From assembly GCF_015832195.1 (NCBI RefSeq), contig NC_052018.1:112315966-112379965 (forward strand): DNA of 64,000 nucleotides, in the 5' to 3' direction. The notes under the pieces are model-generated. The model was not told the origin of the DNA, did no database searches, and was given only the letters and a program-made list of their open reading frames with translations. Positions within the stretch are counted from its first letter, which is position 1, and every line of letters starts with the position of its first letter. Made by a program: the position numbers and the translations under genes. This DNA is from Motacilla alba alba. Taxonomy: Eukaryota > Chordata > Aves > Passeriformes > Motacillidae. This document shows positions 49,058 to 60,720 of this stretch, piece after piece.

Positions 49058-49105
49058 GGCTTTTCCCCGCCCGGGTGCCTGGATGCGTGCCCCGGGGCCG
49101 CTGCA

Positions 49106-49152
49106 GGCAGGCAGGGCAGGGCAGGGCAGGGCAGGGCAGGGCAGGGCAGGGC
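49106..49152. repeat. 5-bp tandem repeat (GCAGG)n
   Basis: GCAGG repeats about nine times. The G-rich strand has regularly spaced GGG triplets and could form a G-quadruplex. Confidence 0.92.
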
Positions 49153-49260
49153 GGTGCTTCCCCGGCCCCGCTGCAGAATGCGGAGGAGATAACCGGGCCC
49201 GGCGGCCCCGGGCGGCCGCACAGCTCCGCAGCCCTCAGCCTGCAGCTTTTCAGGCAGCTT

Positions 49261-49575
49261 TGAGATTATCAGCGATTACCTAACTGGGCCGGGTATTTCC
49301 ACTCCTGCCCCTCTCTTGTTCGGTCGCAAGACGGTTAATTAGAGAGATGAAGAGGGTTTCGTTATATCCTCATTGCTGCCTTTCAAGGGGGAGAATTGCA
49401 GAAATGCAACATGCCCGATTTCCTCGCAGTCAAAGATTAATTTGAAAGCTGTCCAGTGAAAGTATATTTTTCCCGAAGCTATAATACACTTGCAGCTACT
49501 GGGATAGTGGAGGCTGCAATATATCTATCAGACATAACAAATGAAGTGAAAAATCAATCAATGTTTAAAAAAAAT
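49261..49575. promoter_or_regulatory. candidate conserved non-coding block beside CpG island
   Basis: Immediately right of the CpG island. Repeat-free, with CpGs retained in AT-rich context (GTTCGGTCGCAAGACGG, GGGTTTCGTTATATCC, GATTTCCTCGCAG) and homeodomain-like GGTTAATTAGAG at about 49333. It may be promoter-proximal regulatory sequence or 5' transcribed sequence. Inferred only. Confidence 0.38.
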
Positions 49576-49579
49576 AGTC

Positions 49580-49921
49580 TCAGGAGGATGTAGTCCTTGT
49601 TGATACTACCTTCTTTAGCAAATTTTTCATTATTATTTTTTCCTCATCAAAAACATTTTCTACATGGACTGGGGTATGCTCAGTTCTCGGGTGTTTCCAC
49701 ACACTAGTGGTGTTTGTTGTTTTATTTGAGAAAAGTGAGATTTTTACATCGGGATGAAGAGTGATCTTTAGCTCTCTCAAAGTCATGCAGGTCAATATAT
49801 TCCCGGTGGGAAACAATTCGACCATCACTTTGGACAACAAACATAACGTGTGAAAGAATGAACAGAAAACAGCTAGAATTGTACGAATGTTTAGCAAAGC
49901 TCGAAAATATTTTATAAGCAC
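49580..49921 (-). other. unusual open frames, minus strand; possible relic or conserved element
   Basis: A 113-codon frame is open in AT-rich DNA, where stops are expected often. A second minus-strand frame (49722-49955) overlaps it and contains VVQSDGRIVSHREYIDLHDF, which looks protein-like. The two frames share bases, so both cannot be real as drawn; a frameshifted old pseudogene would look like this. No family is recognised. Conserved regulatory DNA beside the CpG island is the alternative. Confidence 0.2.
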
Positions 49922-49955
49922 ATTTTTGCTTCATAGAAAGAGACGACTGAAACAA

Positions 49956-51769
49956 ACAAACACTGAAAGCTACCAGTTTTTAGACCTATTTTCTACTAAA
50001 GGTTAGTTTGAGCAGCTCTGAAACTGTCACAGAACAGGACTTTAAACAAGATGGGGAAGATAAGTCCTGACCTTTGAATATCACCAACATTTATTCAAGT
50101 AAAGAATGATTCATGCTGACTGCATGAATCCATGGAGGGGACTCGGTTTGCAGCAATTTCCACCGTGAGCATTTCAGCGAGCCCCACTGGTGAGCAAATT
50201 CCCACGCCATTGTGCCACGGCTCACAACATTCCACAGAGCACAGGGCATGCCACGGCCCAGGAAAGAGCCATGGGATATGGACTACATTTTGGGTTGAAA
50301 TATTATCCATCCCCAGAGTCCAGGAGCTCAGTGCCATGGCAGCACGTTGCTGAGGTCCAGACAGGAGGGTAAAGAATGGCATTTCATGCCACTACCACGC
50401 TGCTGCAGCCCTTTAACATGAGCAGAACAGTGCAAGCAACTGAGTGAGCTTTGCAACCGAAAGGCAGCAAGAGGCCCTAGAAATTTCAGTTGGATTGGTA
50501 TTCACATCTTATGGAAATCTCTAATAAGGGAGTGGGAAGCAACTTCATGGCCACAAGAAGCACAGAGGAATGGGAGGCAGAAGCCAGATATGGTACCAAG
50601 CACACAAACCAGCCATTCCCAGTCCACTTTCTTTTTTGGACCAATATATTCCTGTTTTTCTTTCTCCAGTGCAGCCCTTTCTGTGAAGCTGCAGCTGACA
50701 GGGCACTATTTTTGCAGAAATAATGTGAGTGGTGCCACTACTGTACTGCCACTGGGCACAATTCTTGCAGAATATCCTCAGATTCACCTGTGCTGAGCCT
50801 AATTGCTGCTCATACAACAATTAATACTCATCTGTTTAAGACAAACATACCTCCAAGTAATCTTGTGCATAACCCTAATTTCACATTTGTTTTGATGGTG
50901 TTTTGAGAGCTTAAGCCTCATTTTCATTCTTATCTGCTAGCACAGAAGAATGATATTGTGTTTTCTACTGGCACATGTTTGTTACTGGTTTTGTGCAGTC
51001 AAGGCAGGAAAACCCCATGCCAAATGGATCTGGGATCTGACTGGGTCTCCTGGGGAGAGGACAGGGCTATTCTGGTTATCCAGCTCTGAGACAGAAATGA
51101 TTTGCTGTGCTGTGCCTTCAGGGACACCTCGGTTTATCTCCATCTTTTGCACTGTTATGGGCAACTGATTGCAGCTTCAGTGTTTTGCTTCATAAGAGCA
51201 CGTGTCCTGTCGAGAGATGCTGTGAGATAGAGCTGGATTCCTAGGCTGGTACAAACAAGCAGATGTTCCTTTTGAACACGCACAGGGAAACCAACTGCTC
51301 TCATAATCCTACAGGACCTCCAAGAGAGATTGAAGCGTTCATTTCTTTCGCCCCTGAAGCAGCGAGCACTGCTCACCACTGACTTCTCCACAGAGTCACG
51401 GGTGATCAAATCCCAGCCTGTTGAACAGTGCAAGGACCTGTTGCCTTTTTCACTCAATTGAGCCGATTTCATGTTCCAGGGCGCACAGGAAGCGATGGCA
51501 CCTTCAGTGGCAATGAGATTGCTGTTTCTGCAGTTCCTTGCTGTTGATGAGATATGACCTGACAAGGCTGATCTCCCATTTCCGGCTCTGCCGAGAGCCT
51601 CCCCGGCCCACCCTGGGGACAGGGACAGTGCCCTGCTCCCCTCCCTCCACACCCCGCCCCACACGACCCATGTCCAGTGGCATGGCAATTACACGTTAGG
51701 AGTGGAAACACCACTGCAGCTGCCTCCCCGCAGAGGTTATTTACTTGCTTCAAATGTCAGCTGGGCTAT
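49956..51769. other. unique non-coding sequence
   Basis: Unique DNA. The 177-codon minus-strand frame at 51155-51688 has no recognisable domain and is close to the longest frame expected by chance in this much DNA. No repeat is recognised. Confidence 0.45.
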
Positions 51770-51820
51770 TTTTTCCCCCCTCTCTCCCTCCCTTTCTCCT
51801 TCCCCTCCTCCTCCTCCAAG
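51770..51820. repeat. pure pyrimidine tract (C/T-rich)
   Basis: About 50 bases of almost unbroken C and T (CCCCCCTCTCTCC, CCTCCTCCTCC), ending CCAAG. It could act as a very strong polypyrimidine tract for the interval that follows, or simply be low-complexity DNA. Confidence 0.85.
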
Positions 51821-51873
51821 ATCCTCACCTAGCAAAGATGATGAAATGCCAAGAAGAAATGTCACTCCAGCAA
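51821..51873 (+). other. candidate 53-nt exon, plus strand
   Basis: It follows the long pyrimidine tract and an AAG acceptor, and ends CAGCAA before a GTAAGT donor. One frame is open (SPSKDDEMPRRNVTP), a hydrophilic peptide typical of a disordered region; at least one other frame has an early stop. The length is not a multiple of three. AAG is a less favoured acceptor. No family is recognised. Confidence 0.25.
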
Positions 51874-53284
51874 GTAAGTTTGCTTTGGGGCATAAGTTGC
51901 ACTTTGATAATAGTATTTGTTCTGTGGGTGGTCAAATTCCCCTCCGCCTCCCCTTTTTGGTCCCAACCATTATCTCACGCAAAGATAAGCTTCATTAGGA
52001 GCTCCTCTGAGCTGTGGACACTGCGGAGCTCATGAAGAAGCATGTTCATCAGTGATAGTGCTTATTAGTGATTGCTGCTTTCATGCACCTTTTAGATTTA
52101 TTTTGCTGCTTTCTCTAGGTGGGAAGTCCTTAAAAAACTTTCAAAACCGGGCTCATTTTGAGGCACGCATGTATGTGCAACCCATGCATACACATAATGT
52201 ACGTGTTTGTTTATGGGTACAATTAAATCTAACTTTAGTTTGTGCTTGGGCTCACGGTTCTACTCAAAATAACACGTTTCAAAACCTGAAAACTAACCCA
52301 AATTCATTTATACAATTTATCCCAGGCTTGGTCTGAGATTCAGGACTATCTCTCTTTTGCAGCCCAAGTGACAGCATAGTCCCACTGTTCTGTCAGCCGA
52401 AATAGATATTCCTGTTCCTGGTGGTTAGGAGGAGGCTTCCTAATTCTATAGCTTATGAAGATAACATCAAGAAAATGTAAAAATGTCTGGCATGATTTCT
52501 CTTAAAACTGATTCACACCTTAATATTTAACCCCTAAAAACATTTAATTGCTTTATGTCGCCATAACATATTTCAGGAGGAAGGAAAAAAGACATCCTGG
52601 AATGTGTCCTGCATCTACTCCAAGAGGACTGCAGAGCTTTCCATGCACCAGCAGTGTCAAATGCCTGTAACTTTCTAGGTAGAGATGGTATGAACGAGAA
52701 GATGAGTGAGAGGAGATCATATAAGCATATAAAATAAGGAGTAGTGCTGAAAGCAGACTAGAACTATTGATCTTATTTTTTTTTTCCTGTATGGCATGAA
52801 CAATGAGCTTACAACCTGAAAGGAATACTTTTCTTTGGAACAGCAATCCAGGTAGTGCCATTCTTCACCCTACGATTACACTGACACCATGAATACAGTG
52901 AAAAGACTAATAAAACCCCACATCTATCTATAGGAAAATAATGAACACAACAGATACAAAGGGGAATATTATAGAAATAGAACAGCTACAAGTGGCGAGT
53001 AAACAAGGCATAAAACCTTTGAATTTTCAGGGCATAGAATCTACATTTGGCTGCTTAGGGGATGGGGTTTTATGTGCTTATTGCACATTCACCTCCCCAA
53101 AAAGGGTTTCTCTTGGCTGCTGTCAGAGGCAGCTCCTGACCAACTGCATCCCTAGCTGTGGCACACAACCCAAGGGCACTGCAAAGAAATGAATGCAATC
53201 CCAAGCTGCTGTCAGGTTTCCTCTCTCAAACTGCACTAAGCTCATCAAAGATAATAAGCAAAAGAATAATAATGGAAAAGTATT
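51874..53284. other. unique non-coding sequence, AT-rich
   Basis: AT-rich unique DNA. The part at 52040-52350 is motif-rich (GTGCTTATTAGTG, TTAGATTTATTTTG) and may be regulatory. Nothing else is recognised. Confidence 0.42.
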
Positions 53285-53309
53285 AAAATTTGGAAAATAT
53301 CCAAATTTT
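53285..53309. other. perfect 10-bp stem hairpin
   Basis: AAAATTTGGA (53285-53294) and TCCAAATTTT (53300-53309) are exact reverse complements around a 5-base loop. A run of T follows, but a bacterial-type terminator reading makes no sense in this genome; likely a chance AT-rich palindrome. Confidence 0.55.
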
Positions 53310-56300
53310 TACATTTGTTGTTGTGGGCTTTGCCACTAAGTTGAAGGACTCACTAATAGTGAGGTAAAATTTATTCTCAGATTAATATAATTTACTCTGC
53401 AAGATGTAGTGGGTTGCAAGGACAGACATGAGGACTGAATTTGGCTTTTGAGAGGCTTAAAATACTAACCAGACCCTGGAAACTGCTGTTATCTCAACAT
53501 CAATTTCCAACCTGATTAGGGAGAGAAGTTTCATTTGGTGTCTGTGCTGATTCCCAACCTGTGAGGTCATGCAGCACTGGCACCCAAACTCCATCCCCTT
53601 ATCCTCTTAGCCTTTTACACAGGGAATGGCTCTTTGGGACTGGGAGCAGACTCAAGTTTGTATACCCATTTGTTCTTCCAAAAGCAAGATATGTCCTGGT
53701 GAACCTTCCATACTTTAGCAAAGCCTCTGAGGATCAGTGTGTGACTAGTGCATATATGCCTGCACATTTGCAAACACAGGCTTGTTTATGATAGGCTTAT
53801 CTAGCCAGGTTTTACACGGTGATGTTGAAAATAAGGGAATCAAGTGAAAAATGACAGCTGGCAAAACTTCCACCTTGCCCTTTGCCTTTTTGCATGTAAA
53901 AAGCTCTTTTTGCTTTACGGTCATGGAAAGGGTATGAGTAGAGTGAGCATAGGAAAGTACCTCCCTATTCTATGCCATAATCCATCCTCTAAAAAGGGAA
54001 TTTGAGATAATCAGCAATAAAGGTGGCTTATTCTTGCTCTCTGTCAAATATCAGCTTCTCCACACGCCCGCATGAAGAAACCTTTTGGAGCAAGCTCACG
54101 TGAGAGACATGGTGCAAGTGCTTCCAAAACAATGGGGCTCCTCCTTCCCTGAAATCCAAGTGACACGAGTTTCTAAATACCCTGGGATGCTCTGCAGAGC
54201 CAAACATCCTGGCCCTTGTCCTCAGGTGTGAAGAAAACAGAGACCTGGCTGAGAAATTCATAGCTGATTCATGCCGTGCCTTACATACATATAAACCCTT
54301 TTCCACAGAGGATCACAAAAGGAGACAGGAGAGCACAGTCCATCCAGGGCTGTCACTGCAATCCAAGCTGCAGATCCTGACACATACTCCTGTCTTGTTA
54401 AAGTGCTCTAACGTAAATGCTACAGATTTGGCAGTGGAAAGGCCTGTGGGGCAAACTCTCATGGAAAAAAAGATAAAATGAGAAAGATAATGATGCTAAA
54501 CATGAGTGCATGCAATTTTAAGTCCACAGTGTCTATGTCTTTCAAACCCAAGCAGATATGGTTACCTCCTTTATTCCCCATGGTTAAAAGAAGCATTTGT
54601 GTCATAGCAGCTCTTGAAAAACTGAATGAGTTACTTGAGATTTTTTTCAGGCTACTGAGGGGATTTGTTTGCCACAGTGATCATTGACTTGACTGGGATG
54701 TGAGGGACCTGGGCTGCCTTCCTGTGTTCCCAAACCCCTGCTTTGGCCAGGGAGGGCCACGGCACACCAGCCAGTCTGCTGGGCTTCAGGCTGGGTGGCC
54801 AGGGGGTTCACAGTGTGTGGATACAAAGCACAGCCTTCCCTGGGTAGCTGTGTCCAGGCAAGGAGGGCTTTGCCATTATAGCACACACAGTAAAGCATTT
54901 CTAGCTCAGACACGACCTCGGTTATTATTATTTTTACTACCTAGATTTGCAGTGGTGTGGCAAAAGGGGGTGGGAGAAAAGAGTGGTAATCCCAGTTCAG
55001 CAGAACACTGGAGTTCCTCCAGTCCCTCCACACATGATTCCCCATAAGCCACTCAGATCCCCTTCAGGAAATCACGTTTGTGCTGTTTTACCACCCAGAA
55101 GCTGAAGTGAGCTCTCCCAGGTTTAGATGCTGTTAAATGCTGCCCAGAGAAACTTCCAGTCTAAGCTGGAAGGCCACAGATACCCTTTTATCCTCTGCAG
55201 CTATTGCACTGGTTGAGCTTTTTGAAAGAACAGGCTGCAGTCACATTGTCGGATGCAAAGACAGAAAATTTTTCTCCGAGTTCCCACTGTCACAGACTTG
55301 CACATTGCCCATTCCACCTCATTTCAGGCAACGTGACTGTGCTGGAGCCCACCTGGTGTGTGGGGACTGTGAGCTCCTCAGGAGCACCCCTCCTCTTGCA
55401 TCCCTTCGGAGAACCGCTCGGGGGACTGTTCAGCCCTCCAGTAACAAAGACCCAAACGTGCACAGACCCATGGAAGCCCAAGAAGCGCTGTGCATGTGTC
55501 CCAGCCGATGGTCTGTTTGCTCGGAGCTAGGAATTCACCTCAGGGTGACATGCAACCCCTTTTGAGCAATCACTTAAAACTGTGGTTGTGTCCTGGAATG
55601 AAAAGGAGGAAGGGGAAGGAAGCTTTAGTCTCCTCACAGTGAAATGTGGTTGCAGTGCAAGGAAGGAGCTCAAGGGCCGTGTTTTTGCACAGCATTTTAC
55701 AGGCTTTGGGGCCAGTTACAAGCTGACTGGTTCACGAACTCCCTCTTGGCCAGGGCCCAGGGCTGACACCAGCTGGGCACTTTTCAGCCTTTATAAAGTA
55801 AATTACACTCCAGGAGGCTGTCGCTCTTTGCACAAATGAGGAAAACCCAAGGTGAAGCCATACCACAAAATAACACGCCAGCACACAGATAGTCACTGAG
55901 GCAACCCTGCAGAGCTGCTCTGCCACAACTCCAGCCGCTGGTGGGACCCCAGGAAGTGCTGGGGCTGGGCCTGCCAAAGGTGCTGCTCTTCCATTTAGCA
56001 AGCAGGGCTTACTTTTCAGGCCTGGGCTTGAGGAGAACCTCTGGTCCCCACTGTAAAGAAATTTGAGATGAAAGCTGCTAGTCATGCAAAGGGTATGGTT
56101 ATGAGTCAGCAGCTTCACCAGTTTCCCAAGGATTTTGTTTTCACTTTAATATCAAAAGAACAGCATGAAATCCAGGTCCTACCCCCAGTTGTTTCCAGCC
56201 AGAGGAATAATTCATATTTCCAAGGAGCTGCTAGGTGACAATTCCACCTGGACATGCGAGATCAGCTTTCACCAGCTCCTGTCTTGAAAGGAAGAGTGCT

Positions 56301-57361
56301 CTTATGGAGAGAGCAGAGGTCAGTACTTCGGGTATCTGGTCTCAGCGCCATGACAAGAAGGTATGTGACCTCCAGCATGAGTGTCACCATCCCCGGACTC
56401 AGCTGCTCCCTCTCAACTGAGACCTAAAACACGCCTTTGCCGTTTCACTCTAAATACCCTGTGAAAATGCTGTTGCACCCTATTACTCTGTAACCCTTAG
56501 GGGGAGGTGAAAATCGTGCTCTTGGTTGCTGTTTTCTGGAAGGGGATATTCATTTGCTCCTGAGTGGCCAAGGCAAAAGGGAAAGCGAGTTCAGTGCAAT
56601 CCATGTGGTGAGGGACTGAATTTGAGCAGCGCTCTTTCCGTGCTTTGTGGGCTGCCTGACCTTCAGCTGAAACCACGACATTTTTCACAGTCCAACCAAT
56701 ACTTCAGGAAAAAAAAAGAGCAAGCAGCAGAAGGTACCAGTTAGATTTGCCAGGTATGAGACAATATAAAAGCAACGAACCTTTGAGGACACAGGAGAGC
56801 CTGTTGCCATCCCTGCTGGTAGCAGTAATAATGGCCTGCATTTAGCAGGCACTGTAACAGCTGTCAGGGTTAGGCAGCCACTGTAACTTATCCTCGGTGC
56901 TGCAGCGCTGCCACACAGCTCCACATAGGCCACTTTTGTTCATTTAGGGCTCTTTCATGTAGACTACTGAAGAGTCTTTCTTTCAGTACAAACAAAGATG
57001 ATGTGATGGTTAATGTCTGTGGTGGTTAATGCTCAGGAGAAGCCTGTGAGACAGAGAACTGGGAACGGGCTGAGAAGTCTGCAGGGCTTGGCTGAGTTCT
57101 GCACGGGGACTGGGCTGCAGAGCTGAGCTAGGCACCTCCTGTCTCCTGAGATTTCACCTCTGTTCCCTCTGACTTTGCTACCAAAACAGCTTTGCTCTGC
57201 TATCTGACCAGAGAGGAGGTCCCATTACACAGCTCATTACACATCACAAGAGCCCCAGGCCTAGCCTCAACACTAGAAAGGGCGATCCTATAAAATGGTT
57301 TTGTCCAGAAATGGACTTTCAGCCAAATACGGCATATTTTCATCCACACATACCTTCCTAG
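53310..57361. other. unique non-coding sequence
   Basis: About 4 kb without a recognised repeat family. Frames up to 142 codons (55137-55565, +) lack domains. A GAAG then GTATGT donor at 56361 closes an open stretch (56276-56360), but its acceptor is weak. Confidence 0.45.
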
Positions 57362-57457
57362 AAAATGGGTCAGCACCAGATAGAAAATTTGTCAATGGGA
57401 ATAGTGATTTAGTATCATCAACAGAGGTGAAGACTATGGGAAACTCAGAACAAGCAG
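57362..57457 (+). other. candidate 96-nt exon, plus strand
   Basis: The acceptor CACATACCTTCCTAG precedes 96 bases ending CAAGCAG, followed by a GTAAAT donor (weaker than consensus). One frame is open with phase 1 at both ends and includes SAPDRKFVNGNSDL, a hydrophilic peptide of plausible composition. A length divisible by three with matching phases would allow skipping as a cassette exon. No protein family is recognised, and the frame also continues past the donor for some codons. Confidence 0.27.
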
Positions 57458-60399
57458 GTAAATTGGAAGAAAAAATTCACCGATGACAAGGGTAGGTAAT
57501 GCCTCCTACAAAGCACAAGGAAAAAATTGCATTTGGTGCACATATTCCCTGTTACTGCCTGAGGCCAGGGAGAACTTAGCTTAAAGAGCTGAAAGAAAAT
57601 TCTCCATAGCTGGTACAGAAAGCCAAATAAATAAATAAAGTACTAAGAAGGAGAAGGATGTGACAGAAAACCAGACTGAACATATTCTAGTAATGGGATC
57701 TCTTTAATGTGAGTTAATGGCTGCCTTCAAGTGGGTCATTGGTCTGTAGCAAATAACAGCTCTGCACAAAGCCAGCGGTGTCAGATGTCTCTTTTTTCGT
57801 GTGTGAAAGGAGAAAGTCATTTATGTAGGGAGGTAGCTGGGAACAATTGGAGCCACCGTCCCTGCCAAGGGCTGATCCTGAGACAAATCTTTGGGCAGAG
57901 GTGGGATAACCCAGCTGCTACTGAATGGATGTGAGCACGACTTGGCAAGGCCTAGGAGGGGGTGTGTGGCAGGGAAAGGAGCAAATGGTGAGCAGAGCAG
58001 CAGAGATCCCTGTGGCTCAGAAAGCATGGGCAGGACAGACTCCTGCGGGCAACAGGACTTTCCACTGTCGGTCCTGTTGTGTTTGGGGCTCAGCAGTCAT
58101 GAGCATTCTTTGCAAATAAACAGGCTGTGTCAAGGTGCATACCTGGCTTGTGTCATCCATTGCTCCTCCTAAAGGAAAACATCCTACAAGGCCTTAAATA
58201 GGGATTTACCTCTCAGACCAAAGGGGAAGCTATTCACTGTACATGCCAACATACCCTTATGGCTGAGGAACAGCAGTAATGGGCTCAGAAGAGGGTGTGG
58301 AGAAGAAATGAAATGACAAACAGCAGAAAGGTTTCAGTAGAGAGTTTGGAAAGTGTAGGTGTGTTTCATCTGCAAGCAGGGTCAGTAAGTGGCGATGCAA
58401 CAGGAGCATTCCTCTAAAGAGTGGAAGGACAAGGGGAGCATCTCATGCACAATTCACATCCCTTAACACCAGGCAAAAAAAAACCCTCAGTGGAAGTGAG
58501 AGAAATGGAAAAAGGAAATAAAAAAACCCCCCAAAGCCGCCATATGCAGCTACCTGGAAGATTGCTACAGAAAACCACTGTGACCAAATACCTCGAGACC
58601 ATCAAAACAGGACTCAAGAACTATAAGAATAAAGGCATGCAGATGACCAGCTTGTTTCTAAGCAGACAGAAGTCCCTATATTTCCAGACATAAACAAAGC
58701 AGTCTGACAGAAATAATACATAATTACCTGTAACTTTTTTTCCTACTATCCTGAAATCACCTGGAACTGATCCATAGGTTAAAGAAGATGCTGGGTAGAA
58801 GTACACGATATTATAGACAATGATGAAGAAAGTATTATCTAGAATAAACTTTTGAACATGCAAACTAGGCTGTGACCTGCATTAGCATAGCAGAATGTCT
58901 CTGAACACAGGGAACTTAAGGAAGAGGGACAGCATTTCAGAGGTATCTGAGCAAATACAGCCAGTCCTCTTGCACTCATGTACTCTGTTATTACAACTTG
59001 GGGCTGATCCTGAAGAACTCCCGACTTCCCATGGTGTTTTCACTGCTTCCAAATACAAACAGGATGGATCCCTGAGAGTGATACTTCTTAGCATGAGTGG
59101 AAGTGGCAGAACCAGATTCAACGCACAGAGAAGAAAATTATTGAGCCACGTTTAACTGCTCAGGACACCTCTCACAGTTCGGGGTGTCTTTGATTTATTC
59201 TCCCACACCCACACGCTAGGCCTCTGGAATTGGAGAGCTGCTAACTGCACCTGAGAAACAGCAATTCCTGTAAAGGAAGAAACTAAACACACCTTGCTTT
59301 CGTGTGCAGGGGAAGCATTAACTGGAAATCAGCCGAGTCAATACTTTAAAAAACTTGCTGCTGCCATGAAATACATGTGTGCACACATGTGTATGTGTAG
59401 GAATGGAGCCCCACAGACCACAGGAGGTCTGTGCTGCTGTTCCAGCCAGGAGGCCTTTTGGGCGCCCCCTCCTTGTCCAGACAGCACAAGAAAGCAGAGA
59501 TCTTGGCACCACCACATGTAGCTGTGTAAGAGCTGCGTAAGAGCTTTGCTGTGACAGCCCCACGACAGCCGGACAGCAGCATCCTTCCCTGTCCTTCTAA
59601 TCCAAGCAGCAGAGCCCACTACGAGGAGCACTGATGGCAAGGGCAGGCTGCCTTTGGGTGACACCTCAGCATGGGGCAAAGTGTGCTCACCTCACTGCAA
59701 CCCTCTTGTCCAGCTCCCTCAGACAGAGCCAGTCACTCCCCACAACCCCCAAAACACACGTGAGGATGAAGCCCTGGGCCTGGAGGGTGGTGTCTCCCTC
59801 AGTGCAGTGGGCTGGGAGAGGGTATGCCCCAGCAGCAGTGACTCCCCAGCAGGACCTGCTCGAAGGTAGGACTGGCCCGCAGAGCAAACTGCCAGCAAAG
59901 CCTCGTCCAGCAGGGAACTAATTTAGTCTCTTGTACAGTTGATGAATGAAGAATTTCCTCTTGGGACTAAATTACAGGCCTTGTCAGGGTTGCTCTTTCG
60001 TGATCTGTTATTTAGATGTAATTTTCCAACAGGGCTGGAACACATAGCCATGAGCTAGAATAGTATTTGCTGTGAACAGCTGCCACACACCGTCCTGCAC
60101 TTCCCACACCCTTTCCACCCTCCCTGGTACCCCCCTCTTTCCCCCCCTCCTGACACACATGCAAGACCCACTAGGCAGGGCTCGCACTGCATCTGTTAGA
60201 TCCTCATTGAGGTCCTTAATTAAACCACAAGAATGGCATTTGCCCACCTTCCCTGCGCCCCTGTTGTACAAAGAGTCACGTCTTGTTTGAACACGCTCAA
60301 AAACAGACAAGAAGGCTTTTTTCAGACTCTGATGATTACAACCCTGTGTCAATCTTTTCCCCCTTTGGCTTGAAGATAGACTTGTGATCCTCATTTGGC
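57458..60399. other. unique non-coding sequence
   Basis: Mixed unique DNA. No repeat family is recognised. A CTCF-like site at 59461-59475 is entered separately. Confidence 0.5.
59461..59475 (-). promoter_or_regulatory. CTCF-like motif
   Basis: On the minus strand CAAGGAGGGGGCGCC fits the CTCF core CCRSYAGRKGGCRSY at 13 of 15 positions. Motif only. Confidence 0.3.
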
Positions 60400-60720
60400 T
60401 TTTTGAACTGCTGGAAGCTGTGTAAACACACAGCGTGTCAGTAAAGCTCTGCTGACCTAATGGCTGCTAAGTGCAAAGCAATTCCCTTCAAACTCCCCGA
60501 TCTCACCTGTTTCGAGGTCATTAACGATGAGGTCTGAGAGCGAAGGCAGGAGCATTCTAGTCGGCCATTACCTAATGAAGAAATGGCTGGGTAGGACTAT
60601 TTAAAAGAGTTTTCTAACAGCTCAGTAATTGTTTTGGGCTTTAATCCCAGGATGCTCTCTCCATTAGGAGGCTGACTATTTTAATGTGGGGCAGTACATC
60701 TGAATGCTGAGGGACCATGT
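60400..60720. promoter_or_regulatory. candidate conserved non-coding block
   Basis: Repeat-free block with CpGs in AT context (CAGCGTGTC, TTTCGAGG, TTAACGATG, GTCGGCC) and the symmetric homeodomain pair CATTACCTAATG (60566-60577). Texture is enhancer-like, and it also encloses a possible 27-nt microexon with a strong minus-strand acceptor. Confidence 0.38.
60507..60533 (-). other. possible 27-nt microexon, minus strand
   Basis: On the minus strand a pyrimidine-rich acceptor (TCCTGCCTTCGCTCTCAG) precedes 27 bases ending AAACAG and a strong GTGAGA donor. Two frames are open; the one with split codons at both ends reads LIVNDLET. Neuronal microexons are often multiples of three and flanked by conserved introns, which fits the texture here. 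An exon this short carries almost no coding evidence of its own. Confidence 0.2.

Larger units (their letters stand above)
48880..49260. promoter_or_regulatory. CpG island (candidate promoter)
   Basis: A GC-rich stretch of about 380 bases with many CpGs (CCGGCG, GCCCGGCGGCCCCGGGCGGCC near 49196-49216) in a window where CpG is otherwise depleted, followed directly by motif-rich AT sequence. CpG islands of this kind usually mark a transcription start, but no adjacent coding exon is recognised and no TATA box is evident. Two internal tandem repeats inflate the GC content, so a repeat origin for part of the signal is possible. Confidence 0.5.

Noticed and set aside
51155..51688. 177-codon minus-strand frame
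   Set aside because: No recognisable domain or bounding splice pair. Its length is near the maximum expected by chance across six frames of 64 kb.
53285..53309. Hairpin followed by T run, like an intrinsic terminator
   Set aside because: Bacterial terminators are not relevant in a vertebrate genome; kept only as a small hairpin.
56276..56360. Possible plus-strand exon ending GAAG then GTATGT
   Set aside because: The donor is good and one frame is open, but the acceptor region is purine-rich and weak, so I did not list it as a feature.
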